A stretch of DNA of 64,000 bases from Halobacillus_B sp963739045 (GTDB lineage: Bacteria; Bacillota; Bacilli; Bacillales; Halobacillaceae): contig CAVTYY010000005.1 in the NCBI GenBank assembly GCA_963739045.1, forward strand, positions 124,001 through 188,000, in the 5' to 3' direction. Of the stretch, positions 16,921 to 25,184 are shown in pieces. Numbering within the stretch: position 1 is the stretch's first letter; each line of letters opens with the position of its first letter. Under the pieces are notes generated by a model. It was not told the origin of the DNA and ran no database searches. It saw only the letters and a list, made by a program, of their open reading frames with translations. The translations under genes were made by a program, and so were the position numbers.

Positions 16921-18126
16921 TTAATGAATTTGGGCAATGCCGCTTTCCAGGAAATTCTCTGTTATAAAGGCAGCCATACCTAAAGGTGAAGAATGGGTGG
17001 CTAACTTAGAAAAAGAGATGTCTATTCCTTCTTGGTTAAACTCTTTGGATTGTTCTTGCATTGTTTCACTAATCACTGGTTTAATCCATTTTTCAGCGAG
17101 GGCCATTCTATTCCCGATAATGACTTGTTCAGGGTTAAAGGTATTAATCATATTCAGAATTCCAACAGCAAGATATTTTCCTGTCTTTATAAAGAGATCT
17201 ATCACTTCTTGATGACCTTTGTCAGCTAGTTTGATTAGTTGTTCTAATGTAAGCGGGTCGGAAGATTCTTTGTTGAGCTTCAGCGCCTGGGCTTCATTTA
17301 GAATAGCTTGTTCAGAAGCATAAAGTTCCCAGCATCCCTGTCTGCCGCAGCGGCAATGTTTTCCTTCCACATCAATAACCATATGGCCGACTTCACCAGA
17401 ATACCCTTTTAATCCACGATATAACTCATTGTTTAGGATAAGTCCTGCCCCTATTCCTATGCCGGCGCTAATATAGATTAAGTTCTCTTGTTCTTTTCCT
17501 GCTCCATAAAGCTTTTCACCATAGGCACCTGCGTTGGCTTCATTTTCAATTAATATGGGAATAGAGAATTCCTCTTCCAATATTTTCTTTAAAGGAATAT
17601 GATCCCACATTAGGTTGGGAGCCAATAATACTTCTCCATCATGGTTCACTATTCCAGGAACTCCAATCCCTATTCCGACGATTCCATTAGGGCTTTCAGG
17701 AGCAGAAGTATGTAACTCTTGAATCATGCTTTTAATAGAAGAAATAATATCCTCTGCCGACAAGCTGTGAATCTCAATCTTTCGCTCTTCTATCACTTTC
17801 CCCTTGAGATCCGTGAGCACTCCGAGCAAATAATTAACGCCAAGGTCAATCCCGATGGAATGGCCAGCCGCTTGGTTAAATAGCAGGATGACTGGTTTAC
17901 GCCCGCCTCTAGATTCGCCCATACCGGATTCACTTATTAGCTGCTCATCAATTAATTCGCTGACTAGAGAAGAAACCGTACCGCGATTGAGTCCGGCTTG
18001 CTGTGAAATTGCCGCCCGTGAAATAGGCGCATGATTCCGAATCATTTTAAGCACGATCGATTTATTTATTTTCTTTACTAATTTCTGGTTGCCTGTTTCT
18101 GGCATTTGTGTTTCTCTCCTCATCAT
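16921..18126 (-). CDS. xylR: ROK-family xylose repressor XylR
   Basis: 401 residues. An N-terminal winged helix (SIVLKMIRNHAPISRAAISQ then LNRGTVSSLVSELI) aligns with Bacillus XylR. A ROK sugar-kinase-like domain follows (IGIDLGVNYLLGVLTDLKG, GIGIGVPGI) with the zinc cluster CRCGRQGCWELYASE. It releases its operator when xylose binds. Two starts are equally supported: 18126 (AAAGGAG, 10 bases before) and 18105, beginning MPETGNQKLVKK, which fits the family length better. It is divergent from the M24-like gene and xylA, with a palindromic operator in between. Confidence 0.92.
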   Translation of the reverse strand: MMRRETQMPETGNQKLVKKINKSIVLKMIRNHAPISRAAISQQAGLNRGTVSSLVSELIDEQLISESGMGESRGGRKPVILLFNQAAGHSIGIDLGVNYLLGVLTDLKGKVIEERKIEIHSLSAEDIISSIKSMIQELHTSAPESPNGIVGIGIGVPGIVNHDGEVLLAPNLMWDHIPLKKILEEEFSIPILIENEANAGAYGEKLYGAGKEQENLIYISAGIGIGAGLILNNELYRGLKGYSGEVGHMVIDVEGKHCRCGRQGCWELYASEQAILNEAQALKLNKESSDPLTLEQLIKLADKGHQEVIDLFIKTGKYLAVGILNMINTFNPEQVIIGNRMALAEKWIKPVISETMQEQSKEFNQEGIDISFSKLATHSSPLGMAAFITENFLESGIAQIH

Positions 18127-18210
18127 TTGACTATTCTCCTTTTATTATAAACTCTGAATGAAAGAACTTCATATATTAAGGAAATTCATTTGCAATATTA
18201 TCATTATAAA

Positions 18211-18254
18211 CTTTGTTTATTAATTAGACAAACAAAGGAAGGAAGTGATATAAT
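18211..18254 (+). promoter_or_regulatory. XylR operator and promoter of the xylA operon
   Basis: CTTTGTTT (18211-18218) and AAACAAAG (18230-18237) form an 8-bp perfect inverted repeat like the TTTGTTT/AAACAAA arms of known Bacillus xyl operators, though with a longer spacer. It overlaps a -35-like TAGACA (18225) that is followed, 18 bases on, by TATAAT (18249-18254). A further ACAAACAAAG half-site is at 18262. Bound XylR would block this promoter. Confidence 0.75.
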
Positions 18255-18324
18255 CTAGACTACAAACAAAGAGAGATTCATCGATGATTGAAGTAGATTT
18301 CATAGCAAGGGAGGGTGACTTTTT

Positions 18325-19440
18325 TTGAAAGCGTTATCAGATACTCAAAGCGACTTACAACTGAAACTTAAGCGAATTTATGATTTTTTGGAGGAGCACC
18401 ATTTGGATCCACTACTATTATAAAGATAAGATAACTTTGCCTGGTTAACAAGCGGTGGCTATAACGGTATTCCTTATAACAGTATGACCGGAGAGTGTGG
18501 TCTGTTAATCACTAGAGAGAATGTATTTCTTCTAGCCGATACGATCGAAAAACCGAGAATTACTGCTGAGGAAATGACCGGCCTTTCCTATGAAGTTATT
18601 GATTATCCATGGTACCAGTCGATTGAAGAAGCGGTCGCGAAGGGTCCTGCTATTGATCGTCTTGCCTCTGATACGGGACTGAACGTATTAGACCACCAGG
18701 TCGTAAATATCGCGCCTTTGCGTTTTTCTTTAACCACCCCCGAAGTAGAAAGAATAAGAAGTTTAGGTTTTAAAGCGGCGTCTATTACCGAGAAGTTCTG
18801 TCAGGGGCTGAAGCCTGGAATGACTGAAATGGAAATCGCGGGTAAATTAAACAGTCAATTTATGGCTGCCGGGCTAACACCTACAGTTGCTTTAGTGGCA
18901 GCCGATGAAAGGATCGCGAAGTTTCGACACCCTGTTCCAACGATGAAACCTTTCTATCAAAAGTGTATGGTCATTTCCTGTGTTCAGGAAAAAGGACTAA
19001 CGGTAGCTTTAACAAGGATTGTACACGTAGGTAAAGTGGAGCAAAGTCTTCAATCTATTCATGAGAAAACCGCTTGGATTGATGCTCAAATGATTTCAAA
19101 TACAAAACGAGGCGTAAGGGCGGAACAACTCTTACATACGTTGAAGGAAGCGTATTCTGAAGCAGGTTATAAAGACGAGTGGCTGCTGCATCATCAAGGA
19201 GGATCGATAGGCTATGAGAATCGTGATTTTTTACTAACTCCTGATAGTTCGTTTGAGGTGGAACAATTCCAAGCCTTTGCATGGAATCCTTCGATCACAG
19301 GAACTAAATCTGAGGACACAATTTTAGTGGATGGAAGCCGAAGTGAAATAATTACCACTGCTGATTCTCTATGGCCCATGCTCCAATTTGAGAGCGAAAC
19401 CGGAGAAATTGTAAAGCGTCCTGCTATCTATGAACTTTAA
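18325..19440 (+). pseudogene. M24-like (Xaa-Pro peptidase fold) protein with two in-frame stops
   Basis: From a TTG at 18325 (GGGAGGGTGA upstream) the frame runs 32 codons to DPLLL. It then meets TAA-AGA-TAA at 18421-18429 and resumes at once as DNFAWLTSGGYNG. The family usually reads like LKRQDNFAWLTSGG, so two codons (probably AAA and CAA) have become TAA. The rest is an M24 fold keeping a late histidine (LLHHQGGSIGY) and an acidic site (TGTKSEDTILV). The aspartate pair for metal is replaced (CMVISCVQEKGLTVALTRIVHVG), so even the intact form may not be a peptidase. It is the first gene after the XylR operator. Confidence 0.75.
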
Positions 19441-19468
19441 GCAAATATTCTAAGGAGGAATTAGAACC

Positions 19469-20804
19469 ATGAGTTATTTTAATGAAGTGAATGCAGTTCA
19501 ATATGAAGGAACACAATCGACCAATCCTTTTTCATTCAAGCACTATAATCCAAAAGAAAAATTAGGCGATAAAACACTTGAAGAACATCTACGCTTTTCT
19601 ATGGCATACTGGCACACATTTACAGCCGATGGATCGGATCCCTTTGGTGCTGGAAATATGGAGCGTCCATGGAATCATTTGCAGGGAATGGATTTAGCTA
19701 AAGCAAGAGTGGAAGCTGCGTTCGAACTCTTTGAAAAGCTCGATGTGCCCTTTTTCTGTTTCCATGATGTTGACGTAGCTCCGGAGGGGGGTACACTCGG
19801 AGAAACGAATCGAAATCTTGATGAAATCATTTCAATGATTAAAGAATATATGAAAACGAGTAAAACTAAATTGCTATGGAATACGGCTAATATGTTCACC
19901 CATCCCCGTTTCGTTCATGGCGCTGCATCAACCAATAATGCGGATGTATATGCCTATGCTGCTGCTAAAGTGAAGAAAGGGTTGGAAATTGGACAAGAGC
20001 TTGGTTCGGAAAACTATGTCTTCTGGGGCGGTCGCGAAGGTTATGAAACATTACTTAACACCGACCTTAAACTTGAACTGGATAACTTAGGACGGTTCTA
20101 TCATATGGCTCTTGATTATGCTAAAGAAATTGGCTATACGGGTCAGTTTTTAATCGAACCCAAACCTAAAGAACCGACTAAACATCAGTATGATTATGAT
20201 GTAGCAAGCAGTCTTGCTTTTCTGGAACGATACAACCTTTCCGATGATTTCAAATTTAATATTGAAGCTAATCATGCTACCCTTGCTGGTCATACCTTTG
20301 AACATGAGCTTCGTTATGCTCGTGTGAACGGCATGCTGGGTTCCGTAGATGCTAACCAGGGAGACACGCTGCTGGGATGGGATACTGACGAATTCCCAAC
20401 TGACTTATATTCTACTACTTTAGCCATGTATGAAATTTTGAAAAATGGCGGCCTGGGTAAAGGCGGGTTGAATTTCGATGCTAAAGTAAGAAGAGGATCA
20501 TTTAAGCCCGATGATCTGTTGCACGCTCATATCGCAGGAATGGATAGTTTTGCTATCGGTTTAAAAGTAGCTCACAAGTTACTGGAAGATAGAGTGTTGG
20601 AAGAGTTCATCGAAAACCGTTATAGTAGTTTCTCCGAAGGGATTGGAAAGAAAATTGTTGAGGGAGACACAAACTTTCATTTTGTTAGAAGAGCATGCTC
20701 TTAGTCTTGGTGAAATCGAGAACCAATCAGGGCGGATGGAATGGTTGAAATCGGTACTGAATCAGTATTTGTTAAGTGTAAATGTTCCTGTAGGAATGAA
20801 GTAA
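19469..20804 (+). pseudogene. xylA: Xylose isomerase with a 3' frameshift
   Basis: Converts D-xylose to D-xylulose. Residues 1-404 are a clear XylA, with catalytic histidine in FCFHDVDVAPEGGT, WGGREGYETL, metal ligands around FLIEPKPKEPTKHQYDYD, FNIEANHATLAGH and GSVDANQGD. After GDTNFH one extra base in a T-run (20681-20684) ends the frame early at VRRACS. Skipping it restores the normal family end (LLEEHALSLGEIENQSGR to YLLSV) up to 20804. The lost 40-residue tail helps tetramer packing, so the short form may be impaired. AAGGAGG precedes the ATG. Assembly error or true mutation cannot be told apart. Confidence 0.88.
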
Positions 20805-20811
20805 ACGATTC

Positions 20812-20850
20812 AGAGCGCTCAGGGACTTCAATGTTTTTGAGCGCTTTTTC
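20812..20850 (+). terminator. Hairpin between xylA and xylB
   Basis: GAGCGCTCA and TGAGCGCTTTTT form a strong stem with a T-run directly after the restored xylA stop codon. It would end or attenuate transcription before xylB. Confidence 0.8.
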
Positions 20851-20877
20851 TATCCAAGTAAAGAAAGGCGGAACACG

Positions 20878-22385
20878 ATGAACTATGTAATTGGAATAGA
20901 TTTAGGAACGAGTGCTGTCAAAGTGCTGCTCGTGGATAAAGAAGGAGAAATTAGAAACGAAATTTCCAAGGACTACCCTTTAATTCAGGAACGAACGGGA
21001 TACAGCGAGCAAGACCCGGAGGTTTGGGTAGAGAAAACTCTCGAAGCTTTGCAAGAACTGGTAAAGTCAGTTGAGGATGCGGGTGAGAAGATAGAAGGGA
21101 TTAGTTTTGCAGGGCAGATGCATGGACTAGTGCTGCTGGATGAGACAAACCAAGTCTTGCGCAATGCGATCCTTTGGAATGATACGAGAACGACTAAGCA
21201 ATGTGAAACGATCTATGAAACGATTGGAGAGGACCAATTGCATAAGATCACCAAAAATCCTGCCCTTGAAGGTTTCACTCTTCCAAAGCTGCTCTGGGTA
21301 AAGGAAAATGAGAGGGATTTGTTTGACCGTGCTGCTACTTTTCTCCTGCCTAAAGATTATTTGCGTTATCGTCTGACAGGGAAGATCCATAGTGAATTCT
21401 CTGATGCGGCAGGTACATTATTGTTAGATGCTGCTCAGAAAGAATGGAGCAGGGAATTATGTGACCAGTTTGGGATCGCAATGGAGATGTGTCCGTCAGC
21501 TTGTCGAATCTAGTGCATGCGTTGGTACGCTTACGGAAAATGCTTCCGCAAGATTCACCGGATTATCTCCATCTGTCCAAGTGTTCGCTGGTGGTGCAGA
21601 TAACGCGTGCGGGGCCATAGGGGCAGGGATATTATCAGAAGGAGAAACACTCTGCAGTATCGGTACTTCTGGTGTTGTGCTCTCTTACGAAGAGGCATCG
21701 GATCTGGATTTTGAGGGAAAGGTCCATTATTTTAACCACGGTAAGGAGAATGCTTACTACACAATGGGGGTAACTTTAGCCGCAGGTGATAGTCTAAGCT
21801 GGTTTAAAAGGGTGTTTGCGAAAGAAATGAATTTTGACCAGATGCTGGATCAGCTGGACGAAACACCGATTGGGTCCCATGGTTTATTATTTACTCCTTA
21901 CATAGCTGGAGAAAGAACTCCTCATGCAGATGCTGTTATCCGTGCTAGTTTCATAGGTATGGACAGTTCTCATACTAAAAACGATTTTGTAAGGGCTGTA
22001 ATAGAAGGGATAACCTTTTCTTTAAATGATTCCATTCAGATCTTTAGGGAAAATGGAAAAAATAATAGATAAGGTGGTCTCAATCGGAGGCGGCGCTAAG
22101 AATAGGACGTGGCTGCAAATTCAAGCCGATGTTTTTAATGCTCAAATTGTCCGGTTATCAAGTGAGCAGGGGCCGGGCATGGGGGCTGCTATGCTTGCAG
22201 CTAAAGGCTGCGGGTGGTTTGAAACGCTAGAGGAATGTGCGGAAGTATTTATTTCGATTAAAGAAATTGTGGATCCTATTGAAGAGAATGTAGCGAAATA
22301 TCAGACGTTATACCCTTTATATCAACAGGTATATGAAAAGACGAAAGGTTTGAATAAAAAGCTTCACGAATTTAGGCAGCATTAA
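20878..22385 (+). pseudogene. xylB: Xylulokinase with two frameshifts
   Basis: The conceptual product (about 501 residues) is an FGGY-family kinase that phosphorylates D-xylulose. It has the N-terminal phosphate loop (GIDLGTSAVKVLLVD), FAGQMHGLVLLDE, the ATP-site GGADNACGAIGAGI and SIGGGAKNRTWLQIQADV. An extra T near 21496 breaks the frame after MEMCP, and an extra A in the run at 22057-22062 breaks it after FRENGK. Removing both gives one open frame of normal length. AAAGGCGGA precedes the ATG. If real, isomerase-route xylose use would be lost. Confidence 0.87.
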
Positions 22386-22392
22386 ATAGGAT

Positions 22393-22425
22393 AAGGGCTC
22401 TGCAATAAGCAGAGCCCTTTGTTTA
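22393..22425 (+). terminator. Terminator after xylB
   Basis: AAGGGCTCTGC and GCAGAGCCCTT form an 11-bp perfect stem with a 5-base loop, followed by a T-rich tail, 8 bases after the xylB stop codon. Confidence 0.85.
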
Positions 22426-22458
22426 ACGCTTCCAGCAATTTTTCCATGATGTTGAGAA

Positions 22459-22829
22459 CGAGGTTGGGACATAAGGGAATGGCACCAATCTAAAGACGAA
22501 ATCAAGCGAAGTGCAGTGGTTTACCCTGGCGGACCGCTCCGGAAATACACTCCGCTTTTCGCGGGCGGCTGGTGTGCCTCCTCGTGATTTCGCACTGCGG
22601 GGTAACACCTATGCCTTCCTCCCGCAGAAGTCTCCGTGTATTTCCTGCGCTGGAATGGTTGGTATTTTTCACTTCCATTCTCCTTTGTTGAGTCTTGGAG
22701 TCCGAGTAATAGAATGGGAGTATACAAATACTGCATCAGGCAGGACAAAAATCCGAACTATGATGGAAGAATGTCGTTACAATTTCATCATCATTCGGAT
22801 TTTTTCATGGCTAAAAGACTTATGTCCCT
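22459..22829. repeat. Interspersed repeat, copy 2
   Basis: The 22518-22670 core matches copy 1 at 915-1066, in the same orientation. Here the inverted repeat GGAAATACAC / GTGTATTTCC is perfect. A GAGGTTGGGACATAA stretch (22459-22473) precedes it; I recall similar leaders beside dispersed repeats in Bacillaceae. The shared hairpin (22747-22805) follows at nearly the same distance as in copy 1 (229 against 233 bases). There is no open reading frame. This fills the 22425-22843 gap. Confidence 0.85.
22747..22805. terminator. Long hairpin 3' of the histidine kinase gene
   Basis: AAAAATCCGAA..ATGATGGAA pairs with TTTCATCAT..TTCGGATTTTT, with T-runs on both strands. It is the counterpart of the hairpin at 1148-1200 and lies 38 bases past the kinase stop codon. 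Confidence 0.75.
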
Positions 22830-22842
22830 GCATCATTGTTGT

Positions 22843-24331
22843 TCAAGCGTTATCTTGTCTTAAAGGAATACTTGCCGTGAATACAGAACCTTCATCTACC
22901 TGACTCTCCACATCTACTTGACCTCCGTGTGCTTCGACAATCGATTTAGTAATAGAAAGCCCAAGTCCGGCTCCTCCATTTTGACGGGTTCGTGAATGAT
23001 CAACTCGATAAAAACGATCAAAAATGTGGGAGAGATTTTCTTTACTTATTCCTGGACCATTATCTGCAATACTGATGACTATCTGGCTGTTGTGATCTTC
23101 ATGCAGTGAAAGATGTACTTGCCCTGATTCTGCATCCGTATGCTGAACGGCGTTGTGAAATAAGTTCAGTATGACCTGTTTTATTTTATCCTCATCCACC
23201 GACCCGGTGAGGTTTTCTTCCAGCTGTAGTTCCACTGTGCGGTTTCCAGCTAGAAAGTAAAGCTGAGGTTCCATCTCTCTTATTAAAAGGGTAAGGTTTG
23301 TTTCTGTGAGATTAAGTTCAGGTGCTCGATCCAGTTTGGCGAGTAGAAGTAGCTCCTCAACGAGTTTAATAATTCTTTTCGATTCCCCGTGCATGCTTCT
23401 TAAGGCGGGATAGAGCTGATCGGGGCGTTCTGCAGCACCCCTTAGCAGAACTTCTAAATACCCATGAATAGAAGTGAGCGGGGTACGCAGCTCGTGGGAA
23501 GCGTCTGCGATAAACCGCCTCATCTGTTCTTTGGCTTCTTTTTCATGCTCGAAGGAAATGTCCAGACGTGTCAGCATTTCATTAAAGGAATCAGCTAAAC
23601 GATCGATTTCCTCCTGACCCTGATGATTGGGTATTTTTACAGCTAAATTGGCTGCGTTGATATTTTTAACCGCATTTACCATGGTTGATAAAGGGTAGAA
23701 GTGTTTTGCGAATAACAGAAAAATAGATCGCTAACCCCGCCGCCAGAGCCATAATGGACAAAACGATAAAAGTAAGCAGCTGCTGCCAGAGGATTTTGTG
23801 TAAATGAGAGGTAGTAGTCCCCATTTGCAGCAGTTGACCAGACCGTTCATCTCCGCGGCCCAATGGCCGGAAGACGAGGAGCTGTTCTTGCCCCTTTTCA
23901 TTTTTCGCAACCATTGGTTCGAGGGGCTGGTGATTGTGGAGGGCGGTTTTAAGTTTCTGGTATTCGGCTTTCGAAATTTCGGGTGCCTGTAAGTATTGCT
24001 CATTAAGAAGGTCCGTATAACTGTCCGAAGTATCAATCAAGGCTAAAGAAAAATCTTCCATGAATAGAAATCGCGACTGATCTCCCTCTCCTTGAGGCGG
24101 ACTTGGTAAGGAATCTTCATTAAGGATCATTCCAACTGGCATAGACATCAGTCTTGACATTAACGATTCCGATTCATTTCGATATAAAAAATCCTTCATT
24201 ACGAAATATTGAAGAAAACCTATGATCATAAGAATAGAAGATAAAATCAGTAACATGCGGACGAGCAGTTTATATCTAAGCGACCGGGGATTGGTTATTT
24301 GACGTAATCTTCCTGGTTTTAAGAGATTCAT
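22843..24331 (-). pseudogene. Sensor histidine kinase with one frameshift
   Basis: The conceptual protein is about 495 residues: two membrane segments around an extracellular sensor of about 140 residues, then HAMP, dimerisation/phosphoacceptor (DASHELRTPLTSIHGYLEVLL) and ATPase (NLFHNAVQHT, IADNGPGI, GGAGLGLSI). One extra base in the A-run at 23690-23692 (T on the coding strand) splits it after VIRKTLLP, at the second membrane segment/HAMP border. Removing it gives LSTMVNAVKNINAANL in frame. The start overlaps the response regulator stop by 4 bases. If the shift is real, sensor and kinase parts are separated. Confidence 0.87.
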
Positions 24332-25014
24332 GGCAAATCTAACCTGTAGCCCGAGCCCCTGATGGTGCGAATGAGCCGGTGATCCTTATCCTTGAGCTTG
24401 TCCCGCAGTGCGCGAATATAAACTTCCACAATATTATCCTCCCCCTGAAAACTGTATCCCCACACTTTATCTAGAATCATTCCTTTACTAACCACTATTC
24501 CATGATTTAAAAATAGGTAACGAAGCAGTTCATACTCGGTAGGGGACAGCTTTAAGACCTGGTCGTAATACTTGATTTCTTTTCTCCGGTCATCAAGTTT
24601 AAAGGGACCATGAGTAACCCCTCCGAACATGCTCGGGAATTGATTACGCATGCGTGCATGAATACGGGCAAGCAGTTCTTCGAAACTAAATGGTTTAATT
24701 ACATAATCATCGGCTCCTAGAGTAAGTCCTTTTACTCGCTCTTCGACTTCATCTTTTGCGGTCAGCATAATGATCGATGTCTGATGACCGCTTTTCTTAA
24801 TTAATCGGCACACTTCAAACCCGTCAATCCCAGGCATCATGATATCAAGAATCACCACATGAGGCTCGAACTCCTTCACTAGGGTGACGGCGCTCATTCC
24901 ATCAGCAGCTGTTTTCACTTCATATCCTTCATTTGATAATCCGAGTTCTAAGAAATGTAATATATGAGGTTCATCATCGACAATTAGAACTTTTATTAGT
25001 TGTTGATCTGTCAT
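24328..25014 (-). CDS. OmpR/PhoB-family response regulator
   Basis: 228 residues. The receiver domain has the acidic pocket VDDEP (residues 13-14), phosphoacceptor D57 in VILDIMMPG, and the switch lysine in YVIKPFSF. A winged-helix DNA-binding domain follows (LSPTEYELLRYLFLN, VWGYSFQGEDNIVEVYIRALRDKL). It partners the overlapping histidine kinase. Four TTTCAGC-like repeats every 11 bases lie between it and the divergent ykcB-like gene, so that operon is the likely target. Confidence 0.93.
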   Translation of the reverse strand: MTDQQLIKVLIVDDEPHILHFLELGLSNEGYEVKTAADGMSAVTLVKEFEPHVVILDIMMPGIDGFEVCRLIKKSGHQTSIIMLTAKDEVEERVKGLTLGADDYVIKPFSFEELLARIHARMRNQFPSMFGGVTHGPFKLDDRRKEIKYYDQVLKLSPTEYELLRYLFLNHGIVVSKGMILDKVWGYSFQGEDNIVEVYIRALRDKLKDKDHRLIRTIRGSGYRLDLP

Positions 25015-25081
25015 ATTCCCGCCTGCCTTTCTTTCTTATCGTGTCCTTATTATAAAGCGTTATATTAGATAGCCATACAAT

Positions 25082-25121
25082 TTTCAGCAAACTTTCAGCT
25101 GGTTTTAAACTCCAAATCAGC
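25082..25121 (+). promoter_or_regulatory. Direct-repeat box, candidate response-regulator site
   Basis: TTTCAGC at 25082 and 25093, TTTAAAC at 25104 and AATCAGC at 25115 follow each other at exactly 11-base spacing. PhoB/PhoP-type regulators bind tandem repeats with this helical-turn spacing as dimers. The box ends 63 bases before the ykcB-like start. Confidence 0.6.
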
Positions 25122-25184
25122 TTGGACGTGCAAAATGGGAACCAGCCTTAAAAAAGAAACTTTTGATTTTAGGAGTGGGAGTTA

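Noticed and set aside
18325..18440. Stop-codon readthrough or recoding in the M24-like gene
   Set aside because: The stops are two TAA codons one codon apart. TAA is a poor readthrough codon, no recoding signal is visible, and sense codons are expected from the family.
20678..20804. Programmed frameshift in xylA
   Set aside because: No slippery heptamer with a following structure is evident, and xylA is not known to need one; a one-base insertion in a T-run is simpler.
22511..22903. Apparent reading frames through repeat copy 2
   Set aside because: The matching repeat copy at 915-1222 does not keep these frames open, and the region folds as an inverted repeat; they are accidental.
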